A DNA stretch of 64,000 bases from Acestrorhynchus altus (Eukaryota; Chordata; Actinopteri; Characiformes; Acestrorhynchidae): assembly GCA_034509495.1 (NCBI GenBank), contig CM067519.1, positions 26,254,335 through 26,318,334 on the forward strand. The letters run 5' to 3'. This document shows positions 34,718 through 48,897 of this stretch, piece after piece; positions within the stretch are counted from its first letter, which is position 1, and the number at the start of each line of letters is the position of its first letter. The translations under genes and the position numbers were made by a program. A model generated the notes under the pieces. It did not search any database and was not told where the DNA came from. It worked only from the letters and a program-made list of their open reading frames with translations.

Positions 34718-37700
34718 CTAGAATTCGCGACAGGAGAGAAGCAAATAAAGATGGACAATGAGTCGAGGGAAAGAGTTTGGAAACAATGTTTTTCATTTGA
34801 GTTTCCACAGAATAACGAGACGGATAATAAGCACCAGACAGATGGAAAGGGATTATGAGTTTGCGCTGCCACTGTTCCTATGCAATTATTTAATTTCCCT
34901 GCGGATCAGTTCCTCTAACTGCGAGAATATCTTTCGAGTGTTGTCTGAATCACCAATTTTCCTCCCACCTCTCTCCTCCAGTTTTAAGGCCAGCCTGCTG
35001 TCGTCCATATTCAAGCTCCTCTGCTGTCCCTCATTCAGGAACTCTCCCTTCGATCCTCCTCTGCTGACTGCAGCGTTCGGGTCGGCGGGGTGCATGGACA
35101 CATAGTGCGAGTCCCACTCATAGTTCTCATCCACCGAGGCTCTCCTGGGGCTGGAGACGTGTACAGACAGACAATGAGGCGAGTCCAGGGACAGAAGGTC
35201 CACATGCAGTATTTAAGAGCATTGTGTTTAATTAATGACGAGGTGCACGTCCTGCAGGCCAACCTTTAACGGCGAATGGCCACGGTGCATCTGAGGAGGT
35301 CAGCAATTTCAAATAGCACACTATTAAACTTTCAGCGGTGGCATAGCGACCTTTACTTTCCACTTAAATGTAATGTGTTCACGATATTTTGAAACATATT
35401 TGATACATATTCCCTCATGTTTATATATTTATATATATATATAATATATAATCCATATTCCTTATCAGTGGAGTTCAGTGGCTGAAATATATACAAAATT
35501 ATATAATATATAAATATATATGATATTTAATTTTATAATATATATATATAAATTTAAATATCATATATATTTATATATTATATATTTGTTTATATTTATA
35601 TATTATATAAATATATTGTTTATCCATTTTTCTCAATTTTTCATTTTTCTCCATCATTTGAACTCTATAGCTGCTCTTTACACTGTATAAATAATTCTGG
35701 ATGATTAGAATCCTCTAAAAGTTTTTATATTTATATATTATGTTGATCCTATTCTATACATTGATTTTACGTTTTTTTTTAGTCACGTTAAAGAACCCAT
35801 ATCATAAAAAATCTCATTTGTCAAACCAAACCATACACTCCCCCCTTCCACACAATCCATATATGGTAACTAATGGTACCTACACTTCTGTACTTGAGTG
35901 GCTTTTCCACTTTGTAAACTTTACGGCTCCGTGGAACCTTTTATTTGGACCTGCTCACTCATGGTTCCAAGCAAGACAAACAAGGGCTTAAGTCAGTCCA
36001 TCATGATGTCATCCACTTCTTTGTGAGTAGGGTCACGACGGCTCCAGAGCCACGGCAACCCTGACCAGGATGAAGTGATATATCTATCGTATTTGTTGAT
36101 ATAATGGTCCAAAAAATCTAATAAAAAGACAATAATGATCTAATTCATACGGAGGAATATTTATATTGATTCAAAGCTGAAATTTCAGCATTGATTTAAG
36201 TGTATTGTTATCTTTTTCCATAAACACTGAACATTGTTTCAATGTTTTTCATATCAAAGCAACAACCAACGTTATTTCAATGTGCCAGCTGGGTGTGCTC
36301 ATCAAAACATCTCCAAAGCTCTCCTCACCAGAATATAAATATATATATTATCTATAGCTATAATCCAAAATCTGCTGCAGTAAATCAGTGTTTAGTGATG
36401 TTAAATCAGGTGTGCTGCTGATGGAATGGAACACATCCAGGCGCTGGCTGGGGGGCATCCAGGAGAAATCTGGAACCAAGCTTTGTTCTTCAACCTAACT
36501 GATAAGATCTCAACTACTTTCTTCAGAATGAGAAATTCTTCTTCCTTTTACTGTATGTCTGTTTACCTGCTGTTCTAATGGGTTCTAATGGGTTATAAGT
36601 AGTGGCTGTGATATTATCAATGATGCATATAAATTGGGCATTTTTGCACCTTATTTGCATCAGCAGCACATATTGAACCTTTAATAATGTTTACACAGTG
36701 CATCAAACTGTAAAATGACTTGTTCCATGGTGTGGGTCATTTAAGGACATTTGTAAATAAACATACCGAGAACCTGCACTTACCATTCCTCTTGCAGGGC
36801 TGCATCGTCCCTGTCGCTCTCCTCAGTAGTCTCCGGGGAGCCGGTGAGAGGGGAGCTAAGGGATAGGGACTGCCTGCTATCGGGATGATCCAGGCTCCCT
36901 CTGCCGCTGCTCTGGCTGTCATAGCTCCTGCAGCTCCCCTCAGGCTCTGGCACACTCCTGTACCCCTGAATCTCCACATCCACCTCAGGCCTGTTGTCCT
37001 CCTCCTCTTCTTCTACATGTCTCAGGCTGGCTCCTTCTGGCAGACTGTGGTAGTGTGATAAGGACCAACTGGATTCCTCTACTGGTAAAGTGGATGGACG
37101 GTGCACAGAGACAACATGCTGGTAGGAATCCGGGACGGAGGCGTCAGAAGAGTTAGAGACCCTCTGAAGATGGGAATCTCGCAGTTCAGTCTGCGAAGGA
37201 ACGATTGAATTGGTCTCCTGGTTGGGAAAGATATGGTGGTCCTGTGCCTCCGTGGAGCTTGGATGACATGTGAAAGGAGACAGGGAGGAATTGTGACTCA
37301 GAGAGTCAATCCAGGCATCAGGGGTCAGAAACTCCTGTTTGTACCGTCTGGTGTCCAAACTGGGGGTACTCTTGTGGTGATTCTCTCGTTGGGAACCCAC
37401 GCCACGCTTGTGGAGAGGTGGCCTATTGGAAGGCAAGGTTCTGCTTGACTGACTGCTTAGTCTCTCAAGGCCTCTTCTCGAGTTTCTTTGAATTGTCTTG
37501 CTGCCCGTTTCCCTTTCTATCCAACTCTCTCTTTCTAGCTGGTATAAACTCGGCCGGTAACAATCTAGCATGTCATGACCATGATCTGTCATGGACCCTG
37601 ACAGTGAAGCTTGAGTCTGTTCTTCTGGCTCATCCACAGACATCTCCACATAATCAACAGCACAATCAACCTCTGAGAGACCTCGGATTGACCTCTCTGC

Positions 37701-40700
37701 ATTCCTCTCCTGATGGTTATCTATAGAGTGGTTCATGTTGGTCACAATATAGTGTTGATTGCAATGGTAGGTTCCTGGAATCCTCAAGCTGCCCTGTGCA
37801 GTATAATAGGCTCCTTTCTGTGCATGGTAATTGGTTTGATGTTCAGCAGTGACAAGGGCGCCTTCTGTCAACGTTCGTCTCCGCCTTCGGTCTCTATCTT
37901 TATTGTTTGACTTTTGGTGCTCCCCTCGCTCTAGACTTCTTGACCTCCGATGATTTGACATCTGACTCAAATGACTTTCATGCCCAGGATTTGCTGGCAC
38001 CAGGTTGCTGGAAGACATCACAGGAGTTGCCTCCCACGGAATACAGGAGGAAGCTCTTACACCTGGACTACTGGTGTCAGTGGATAAACATCGCCCTCTG
38101 TTGGACATCTGTTTCCGATACAAAGAACCCATTCCCCTATTATTCCAGACTACTCCCTCATCCTCCTCAGGGTTCCTCTTTGATTCCACTCTGAGCGACC
38201 CCCCTTTCTTGCCCCGACTGAGGCTGTACTTGCGCAGCTCACGCTCCAGTTCCTCTCTCTCATGGGCTAGTCTCAGACAACGACTGAGGTTACCCTGTTC
38301 CCTCTCATGCTCCATCTGCAGAACCAGGGTACTGGCAGTTGAACGTGTGCTGTCTCGTTTCAGGGACAAATAGTTGTCTGTCTGTGGGGACAGTACAGAT
38401 CCGCTACATTCCGTGGAGAGACTTGACTGGTCTGGAGGCACAATCGCCAACTCTTGTTCTTGTGAATAGCAGCCATGAAGGGAAAGGTGGTCTCTCATTG
38501 CTTCTACTCCTCTGCCAGAAGGAAAGATGTCTGATCCACAAGCTGGCATGTCCACTGACAAGACAAAAGGAGGATGTCTTCTTTCATCCCAGTAGGATAG
38601 TGACTGTGATTTGCGAATGGTGGCATCGTCAGCTCCTCTGGATGACTGTCCAAGGTCTTGCCCTGATTTAGTGTGTCTAGGAGGTGCCAAATTGCTAACC
38701 TCTTCATAAGGTTCGACTACAAAGCGGCCATCTGGGCCACGGTGAATGAACTCCACAGGGGAGGTTGGGGACAGGGAACCCCTGTGGAGATGACTTTCAG
38801 GTAGGGAGTTGTGGGAAGGAGGGTGAGCACAGGGCAGCAGCTGCTGTCTCTGGCTATTGTAGTCGCTGCGACTGGACCTGCCAAAGGAAGAGTGGTCTGA
38901 GGAGGAGAAGGAGGAGGAGCCGGAGAGTGGGCGAAGTGGAAGGAGCTTCTGTTTCATGATACTCTCAGGGCTGTCAGGAGTCGAGCCAGCTCTGAGAGAG
39001 ATAGGGAGCGTAGACCAAGGGATTAAAGCATGAATCACTTACCGAAAGCTACCCTCTGTGATTTCTGCAGTCAGTTTTGATTTATGTCAGTTTGAGGATG
39101 GACATACGTCCCTTCTTCATGTTTACAATCTGAGGTTTATTTTTGTATGAGGTTTTGTAGTGTAAAATACCAGACTCTGCTATACTATCAACCACATTCT
39201 CTGCTTGTTTAAGTGATTTCATTCAAATTGTGCAACTGACAACTGCCGACTAAGAGTTCTTACCCCATCATTAGACAAAAAATAATGGATTATAGAAAAT
39301 CCATATTGTTCTGCAAATTACAGAGTGTACCTTTGGGGGCAAACGGAAATGAGCTGAATTATGGCATGCTGATGATAAACACTTACTTGACAGTGCTTTT
39401 GTATGTGGCAGGAGGGAGATCTGAAATGAGGGAAAACACAAGACCATGGAAATGAATGATGTGGTAAAGTGACAATAACTGGAAAGATGATTACTTTTCG
39501 GTAGTCAGGGCTCAGTCCGTAAGGCGCTTGTATTTGTTTAGAGTGTATCAAAGCGCAGTTTCTTTACCCTCCAGCTTCCTTCTGTGTCGCTGGCTTTTCC
39601 TGTGGCCAATCACACAGACCGTGGCCAAAGCCAACAGGAGAGCAAGGGACAGGAATCCCATTCCACCCATTACTCCAGCCAGCAGAGGCTGAGGAACAAA
39701 TTCCAAGAGGCGGGAACTAGTCGGATCCATGTCTGTAATGCAAAGGAAGGGTACATCAAAAGACCTTCTGCTTTTGTGGTAAACAATGGTACAGTCTATG
39801 TCCAAATTTTGGTGGACACTCCTGGTAATTAATATTTTCAGCTTCTTAAAGTTGTACACATTGCTGACACAGATGTGCAATTGCACACACACAGCCTGTG
39901 TGTATAAAGTTGTGGACCAGCAGAACTATGTACTCTGGGATGGTGCGCCATTCAGTACCTTGGGATGAGATGAGTTGGTGTTTCAATTTTTTGTTACCCC
40001 AGTTTTCATCCCCAATTTGGAAGTGCCAATTATCCAACCCAAGGTAGGACTCCTCCATCTCACCTGTGCCTTCCGTTGTGGAGCTCACATACTTGGAACA
40101 TGGGCTAGGTGGGTCCCAGAATGGGTTCTGAGTAGGTTTATAAATGTGTTGTTCCTGGGATCCAGTTGGGCTTCCCAATTGTAGGTTCAGTGAGCAGTGC
40201 ACAACACACACGGGGACCATGTTTAACATCTCCTGGTTCCATTAGGGACCCTAGTGGGCATCCAAATGTGGGGGCCCATTGTGTGCCAATTATCTGACAC
40301 CACCTCTTTTGGAACTAGCACCGTTGCATCATTTCTGAGCACAGGTGGTGATTTGGAGAGAGAGCATCATCTACCCACACAGAGGGAGTATTTGTGCTCT
40401 CTTGGACCCAAGGATTCAAATCAGTGATCTTTGGATCAGAGTGGTAGTACATTAGTGTGTTCAACTCTAAGAGCGCAAGTTCAGGAGTTGGGGATGAAGT
40501 TGGGTGGTGATCATCCAACATTCCCTTTCTAATCCCACTGTCCAGAAAGTTTTGTCCATATACCAAATGCTTAAAATAAACAAACAAATGCAACTGCATT
40601 GAGTGCTATTGCATCACATTCTCATTAGGGCTCATATGCAATTACTAGGGTTGCAAGGCATGAGGTGGGTAGGTTTCCCAACTGTGCAATACACAGAAAT

Positions 40701-40903
40701 AAACAATTCAACCAATTCAAAAGGATGATAACAGAGAATAATCGAAGAAGATCCTGGACTAAAATCAATTACACACAGCACTAGAATGGAACATTGAGAG
40801 ATACTCAGGAACTGACCTGCAGTAGACACATTGATGGAGCGACTGGGAAAGCTCAGCTTCTCTCCACGGCGAGACAGAAGCCTTAGCTCATAGTTAGAGT
40901 TCT

Positions 40904-40971
<68 letters not shown>

Positions 40972-42457
40972 ATTGAGTCTATCAGGTCAGGAAAAATGTC
41001 AAGCAACTAACATGTAAATACTGAGACAGGAAACAGTAATTCTTTACTTCTTTACTTGAGGTGGTTTAAGTTGCAATGCTGTAGGTTAACGCTATTGTCC
41101 AAATGTTGAAATCCAAAAATGAGTGGAACACAACTGGTGAACAGAACTTTGTCCACAAACATCTGGCTAAAATGTGGGGCGCCAAAACCTCAACCTTTGC
41201 CCAAAATATGGTCCAAGGGGGTCAAATGTGATGATCAAATAAAGAACAAATGGCCCAAGGACAGAGCCTTGCTGGACCCCACATGAGAGAGGTGGTGAGG
41301 AGGATGCAAAAGGCCAAGGCTGACAGCAAAGCCTCTGTTAGACAAATAGGATCAGAGCGGCACCTTTAATGCCAACACATTGCTTCAAATTAGAGATAAG
41401 GACGCTGCGGTCTGCGGGGTGAAAAGCAGCCATAAGGTCTACAAGCCTAAGAATAGCAGGATCTCCGGAGTCAGCAGCAAGTAAACGACCGTTAAAAACT
41501 GTTAAAAGTGCAGTCAGTGCTACGAAGGGCTGAAACTGCACTTTTGGAACACCTCGAGAATCCCATTTCCATGTATAAAGACTGCCGTTGTGTAAGTACA
41601 GCTTCCTCCAACAATGCTTGGAAATGGGTCTAAAATTAGAGAGGATTGAGGGATCTAAGATGGGGTTTGACCAGTGGTTGCACAACTGCAGGCTTAAAAG
41701 AAGCAAGACTATTGCTTTTTTACATGGTTCACATATATGGAACCAAAGGTAATCATTCTTAGCAGAAGAAGTTTGAAGAAGAGTGTATTTGGACCTTGAC
41801 TAGAGAATGACGAAGAATTTAAAGTTTCTGTTAAGTAGAAACGGCTTTCACACACATTCTGCAAAGCCTATTCAGTCTTAAGATAGGTATGGAAGAGCAC
41901 ATCTTTAAAGCCTTTGACACTTCAGAAATCCAGGGAGTGTGACGTGTCCTTGTAGAGGACAACTACATAGTAACCTGCATCGCCAGAAAGGCCATAAACT
42001 GAAAGTTCCTACTGAAAGAGCCGGAACAAATGGTCACAGACTCGTAATCGAAAACTCAAAAACTCGCGAGGTACTGACTCTAGCATTAGCAGCAGATCCA
42101 CAGCAGTGCTGCTGGAGTGTTTAAACCCCTCCGTGTCACTGCTGGACCGAGAACGGTCCACCAACTAGAAATGTCCAGCCGACAGCGTCCTGTGGGCAGC
42201 GTCCTGTGAGCACTGATGAAGGACTAGAGGACGACCAACACAAACTGTGCAGAAACAGATGAGCTTCTGTCTCTGACTTTACATCTAAAAGGTGGAGACA
42301 CTCGGTAGGAGTGTCTGAAAGAGTGGACAGTGAGTGGACACAGTGTTTAAACACTCCAGCAGCACTGCTGCGTCTGATCCACTCGTAAAAGCACAAAATG
42401 TAATACGTGGCTTTAACACCGATATGGAATTAGAGAATACACACACACACACACACA

Positions 42458-42520
<63 letters not shown>

Positions 42521-45054
42521 CGATTGATTGCCTTTTTTCCAGTACAAACGTCCTGCACGACTACTTCCTGCATCACTACTTCACTAGAAGGACTAGTGTG
42601 CACTTCCCGCGTTAGTACTCTTTCGTACCTTTTGTAACCCCAGGACGAGCATTACACTCTGATTCACATCGATGTCCTCATCCATGTTCAGCCACTCCCC
42701 TTCCTCCAGACGTGACTGGAGGATGAAGTTGTCGATTGGCGGCTTCCGAGCTGACGGTGTGGCCCACCACAGATAAACTCCCTCCGAGCTTTGGTTAAAG
42801 GACAGAAGCGTGGGAGGCTCGAGCCTGGACTCCATAGGAAGCGCGTCTGAGTGGGAAGCAAAATGAAAAAATAATTATCACTAATTCCACAAGCTTGTGA
42901 GATGAGTCGGCAGCAGGAAGAGAATCAATTTCTCGCAGCGTGTACAACACAGACTGACAGATGGCCTAACACTGGGTCAGGACAGCATGGGGTAGTGGCA
43001 GATCCAGAGGCTGAGTGCTATCAAGCTGTTAAACGAGTGCTGGTTCTTACCCAGAGTTCTGGCAGCGGTGATTTCGCTGAAGGGACCGCTGCCTAGCTTG
43101 TTCTGAGCCAGAACGCTGAACTGGTACTCTGTGGATGGAAGGAGGCCGCTGACCAGCAGGCTGGTGCCTGAGGTTGGACCAGGGACTGACTGCCACTCCT
43201 GCTGATCCCCTGCTGAGCATGCACACTTCAGCCTGGAGAGAGAATGGAAGCGAGATAGAGGGTCTTAATCCCTATTCAGATTGGATTCGTTTATCAGGGG
43301 GACGTCTCCTCGGGGATAAAACTCTTCAATCTGGACGGCAATAAAATGTCTAGTGGGCTGTATGTTCTATGAACCTGGGAGACATTGTGAATATAATTTA
43401 ATGCTTTAAAGCTGAAGTTTCCATTATAATGTCCATTTTATCAGCCTATAGAATTTTTTTGATTGTCTCTGCTTCTCTTCCAGTTAAAGGTCTCCCAGGC
43501 CCACCCAGAACAAAAAAGCAAGACATTATGGGTAGCCCAACTGGGATCCCAAACCTTTGTCCTCATTTCCATGTTGGCTCCCCAGTGATGGGGTCAGGAG
43601 GGGTAAAACATGGGCCTCGTCTGGATCGTCAATGGCACATTGTGGCCTACATGTGAAGGAATCAACCGATTGCAATGGTGTTGAACCAGATTGTCATGGA
43701 ATCACTCAGAAAGGGCAGTTCTTCTCACTTTTGTCTTGGTGGAGACCAGCAACGAAATACACGTCCAGAAGGTCTGGTGTGATGGTGTGGGTGCAATTAC
43801 ATATGATGCCAGATCACCTTCGGTCTTCATTACAGACACTTGAACAGACCAACGTTACGTTACTGAGGTTCTGCAACCAGTGGTTCTACCTTTTCTGAAC
43901 ACACAGAAAAGTCTATTCCACCAGGACGACGTTCGTCCACACACTGACGCCGTCTCAAGATCTCGTCTTGAAGACACAGATACTACGCCGTGGTCGGTCT
44001 CATCTCCAGACCTGTCCCTGATTGAAAATGTGTGGATGCTATTGGACGCTCTATCAACACTCCACCCCTACCACACCATCTGCAGAACTGAGGGAGAACA
44101 TTCAAGCTGCATGGGATGGATCATCACAGGACACCATTTGGAACCTCTACAACTCCATGCAGAGACGTCTGGCGTGTTGCGTTAAACCCGACGCCGAACT
44201 GAGAGACACCACTTCTGTATGAGTAGATCAATAAATATTGATCAGATCAGACTACAGTTATCATCAGTTATTGATCCTGATCACCTTCATCTTCCTTCCC
44301 ATCAGCATATATGTGGTAGAGTACAGGAGAATTCTTCACTTCTCATATCCCAGCCAGCACACTGGCAGCTTAGTTGGACGTGGGTATTAAACCCATAATC
44401 CTCTGATCAATAACCCAACATTCTAACTCCTGAGCCACCAGCGGACCAACAGCGTACATCAGAATAACAATCCAACAACCAGATCTGTGGCAAAATCCGT
44501 GGAGAAAGTCTGTGTTTCACTGCCATTTCAGCCCTGTGGAAGATGCTCATGGAGGATAATAATGCGGTTTGCCAGCATAATGCCAACCTGAGCAATGTCC
44601 TCTTTGCAATGTAGGTATTAATTGGTTAAAAAACAAGCAAGACATGCCTTCAAATCGATCTGACAACCCGAAATGTCGTCTGTGAATCAAACTCTCGCTC
44701 TTTAACCCTGATTTGATTAGCTGACTTGGCTCGCATTGCTGTATACATCATAACAATTATCTCAGGCTTCAAGCTGCAGTTGTGCCATGTAGCACTGCCA
44801 CATTTCTGTGTGCTTGCAAATCAATGCAAACACATTTGTAGACAGGCAGAGAAACACAACAAGCAGCCAGAACACACACACACACACACACACACACAGC
44901 AGTGCAGAGCAGCGATAATGATCTTGCAGACACCAACCAGATGGTGAAGGTCTGTGTAAAACCTCCATCAAATCCAGGCTCCCAGGAGATGTTGGCCTGG
45001 TTTACCCCGACCTCAACAGTCACTGAGGACACAGCATGCGGACTGGTGCCTGTC

Positions 45055-45091
<37 letters not shown>

Positions 45092-48000
45092 GAACAGGTT
45101 TCACTTACATTCCAGTACCTTCTTTGAATCAGCAGATTAACTGTTATACAAATGTGTGGGGAACACGCAGAGTTCAGTTTTTTACTGATTCAGATCATCG
45201 TTTGGAATATGATCTTCTGCAGAGTCTGAAATCTCCAGTCTGCACGTTGTGTGTGTCCTGCTGGGACTACACCATTCTGTATTACCCACCCAACACTAAG
45301 ACTGTAGTTCCGGCCTTGACGGTGGCCACCCGGTTCGCCGCACTGCACTCCCACCGGCCGCAGTGCTCCTTACTGAGAGGCTGCAGCAGGAGAGAGCCGT
45401 TCACCGATACAGAGTACAGAGAGCGAGAGGAGGAACCAATCTGAGATGGACAAAAAAGAGAAACAGTGAGATAAAGAGAACAACAGCTGGTTCTGTGACA
45501 AAGAAACACCTCCTTTCCAGAGAATCCAGAAACAACGTTCTGGTTCATTCACGTGACGTGAACGTGGACAAGGGGCTCACAATGAGACTCACAGCCAGCA
45601 AGCTTATGCTGCATTAATGAGGAATTAACATCATACTATTGGTTCCGGGTGAGGGCCGTGTGCCTGGTGTGTTAACACGGTGGTAGTGATGTTGGAGGAG
45701 GCCGTTATTAGCACTTATGATCTCCTGTCTCTCGGCATCAAGCAGTTAGACAGTTGCTCCACTCTATAGCTGTGAAGCCATTCACAGAAAATTTGTAGCT
45801 ATGTTATTCCAGACTCTAAGGTGGCCCTACAGTCTAACTGCTGCTCATCAAGTATATCATAAGTTCGAATCCCAGCAAAAGCTCAGTGCTCCGTCGTTAA
45901 AGGCCTTGCGATGGGGGGGATTCCTAACCTCCAGATAGCAGGGTGTGAGGGTATAGCTCTGTATCACAGCTCTGTATCTGTATGTATCACATGGGAACAG
46001 GTTTGCTGGAATTAGGGAAAACTCTATGTTCATGTTGCTCACCTTGGTCCAGGTGACTGTAAGTGGAGGGTCTCCATCAGCCTGGCAGGGGATAAGCAGG
46101 GTCCTCCCCACTTCCTGCCTGTATTCCGAACCAGGGGACACACTCAGAGACGGAGGATCCTGCAACAATTTAATACAGATTATTCCAATCAGAGCTAGAA
46201 CCAGGTAACACCGCTGTCCACTGTCACACCAGCCTCAGCTCCGGAGGAGGAGGTTAACAAGAGACCATTAACAAGCAGTGCTGGTCTCGTCCCTCAAGTC
46301 CACAGTGTCTTATTGAGTTCATGTTAATTAGAAACTGAACTATGTGGAAAATGCACAGGATGATCAGGATGATCTTATCGCCCCTGTATGCATCTACGTC
46401 TGGTGGAACACTAGAGGATCAATCTCAATCTCAGAATCAATCAGATCTCTATTTAAGATGGGGGTGACACAATGGAGAGTCCGAACCAATCAGAATAATC
46501 CTTTCCGGGAGAAGTGAGCGAGCGAATCCTGCAGCTCATTAATCCGGGAAATGGTTTTATTGTGATGCTCTAATTTCACATCGAGTGGACTTTCCTCAGA
46601 AAAGGCTCCTTCTCACCTTCTTAGTGAGTGACCTAATTTGGGCATCCAGTCAGTTAGGGTTAAATGGTTGCATGGTGATTTTCTGCGAGGGTCCAGTGGC
46701 CCTGGTCATTTATTATACAGAGGTTCGAATCCCATATCTAGCCAGAGTCTGAGAGAGGTGGTGGCTGGCTTCACATGTATCAGAGACATGTGCTTTACCC
46801 ACCTAGTGTCTGGAGCATCATACGGGATGGTGGAGAGTCCTAACGTCTATTGAATAACTGACTCTTCTGAATTTAGGTGGAAAATTGGGGTCAAATAAAA
46901 ACGTGACTCCTGAAGGTGGGCTCAGAGTGGCTCAGTGGTCTGTACAGGTTTGAATATTTGGCACTTCTGAATTAAAGTGGAAATTAAAAACGGGGAAAAA
47001 GAAACTCGTGAAGCACCTGGAGGATGACTGTGGTGGGCTCAGACTGGCCCATCGTCCCGTAGCTGTTGTACGGTGTGCAGGTGTAAACACCCGCTGCATC
47101 ATCATTGGCCGTGGCTATGATGATGGAACCTTCTGAAGTCAGCGTCCAGCCAGGGTACTGGAGAGACAGAGCGACAGAAACAGAGAGGGGAGAGATATGA
47201 ATTTTTACCATGCTTTTAATAATAGATCGTCCACATTCAGCTCTCCAAACTTCAATCACAAGATACAAAGCATCTTAAATTAGACTCCTTCAAATTTAAT
47301 CAGGTTTAAATAATGACCCCCAGACACAGAGGAACCCACCCTCTCCCTGATCCGAGACGATGAAAGAGAGGGGGAGTGAGGGAGGAGAAGAGACATTCAA
47401 AAGTTTAACTCCAGAGTTCTCAACTAAGATTCGGGGAACCCCGGAGGGGTCATGGAAATTTATACCCAAGGGCTTGTGGTTTTTTCTTGTCACTCACTTC
47501 TAGGCCTCCCACGATAATCACGTTTTCAGGTTATCGTACGATATATGGACAAGACCACCAGAATTATTGTTGACCACAGTACTGCCCATTGAGTTTACCT
47601 GAGTGAATATTTTAGCCACTTGCACTGTTCTGCTCTCTAACCAACTGTCTGTCAAAGATGGGGCTCAATGTGAGTGGTAGCGCCACCTACTGTTTAGGAA
47701 AAATGTGCACAATGACCAAAGAATCAATAGAGCCAGGCCTACACAGTGCAATTTCAGAGATATCGTAAATCGTTCGTGGATACAGACAAAGCCTGCGATT
47801 TATCTGCTCATATTGTACGAAAATGGTCAGTTCAACTGACACCCTACGACATGAGAGCTCACACGGTGCATGAAACGCAGCTCTGAACTTCGCTGTAATG
47901 AGTGATAAGAGCTTTCGAATGATCATATCCCGTTTTCAATCAATGGGAGACAATCAGGTGCGAGTGGACGTCCTGTTTTATTTAAAGAACAGGGATCTAT

Positions 48001-48850
48001 CAAAGTCTGATCTTCACAACACGTTCACGGAACAAAGGAGATTCCCGAGGAGCTCAGAAGAAGACCTGTTGATGCTCATCAGGCTTGAAAAGGTTAGAAA
48101 ACCATCTCTAAAGAGCCTGACAGACGTCTAAAGTCAGACAGATTGTGTACAAATGGAGGAGATTCAAGAAGATTATTAGCCTCCTCAGGAGTGCTCCACC
48201 AACAAAGATCACAAAGGAACAAATGAACAAGCATTTCTCACATTGGCGAATGTCATTGTCCATGAGTCCACCATCAGAAGAACACTGAACAACAATGGTT
48301 TGCATGGCAGGGTTGTGAGGAGAAGCTGCTGCTCTCCAAAAACAACATTTCTGCCCATCTGCAGTTTGATAAAATCACGTGAAGGAGCCAGAAGACCACT
48401 GGAACAACATACATGAGAGGCGCTGCATTCCAGTATTAAAAGCTTATCCCATCTGTGAAACATGGTGGTGGTAGCTGCTCATATGCAGGACTAATCTCAA
48501 ATGAATCAGTTGTGATTTTGAAAACGCTGTGTCATTTTGCTCAATGAATAAATGATCGGTGTAATGTTTAGGTCTCATTTGTTTGATTTGATTCTCCTTA
48601 TTTACTTTGAGGAAGATCTGGTGCATTTTTATGCAGAAATATAGAGAAGGTTTAACAATCTTTCAAGCAGCACGAAATGCTCATATTAATATTAATAGAT
48701 AGAAATGAAAGCATTAACTTGTGTAAGAAAAGAAACTAATGGAGACCGAGAATTTAATGTACTTAAGAATAATTCAGTGAGTTGAATATTTTCCTTTCAG
48801 TACATTTCCATTTATAATACTGTAGGCCAGGACTTGGCTTAATTACTGTC

Positions 48851-48897
<47 letters not shown>

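Noticed and set aside
37233..38671. several plus-strand open frames
   Set aside because: All are antisense shadows of the large igsf9 tail exon.
38992..39038. ATG at the start of the 752-codon frame as the start of an intracellular protein
   Set aside because: These codons are upstream of a good acceptor, and the frame joins in phase to the 34-nt and transmembrane exons, so it is intron.
44902..45444. 180-codon plus-strand open frame
   Set aside because: It runs antisense through two igsf9 exons and a (CA)n repeat; it is a shadow.
46720..46740. tRNA gene at the GGTTCGAATCCC motif
   Set aside because: Only the Pol III head of a SINE is visible; arms do not pair.
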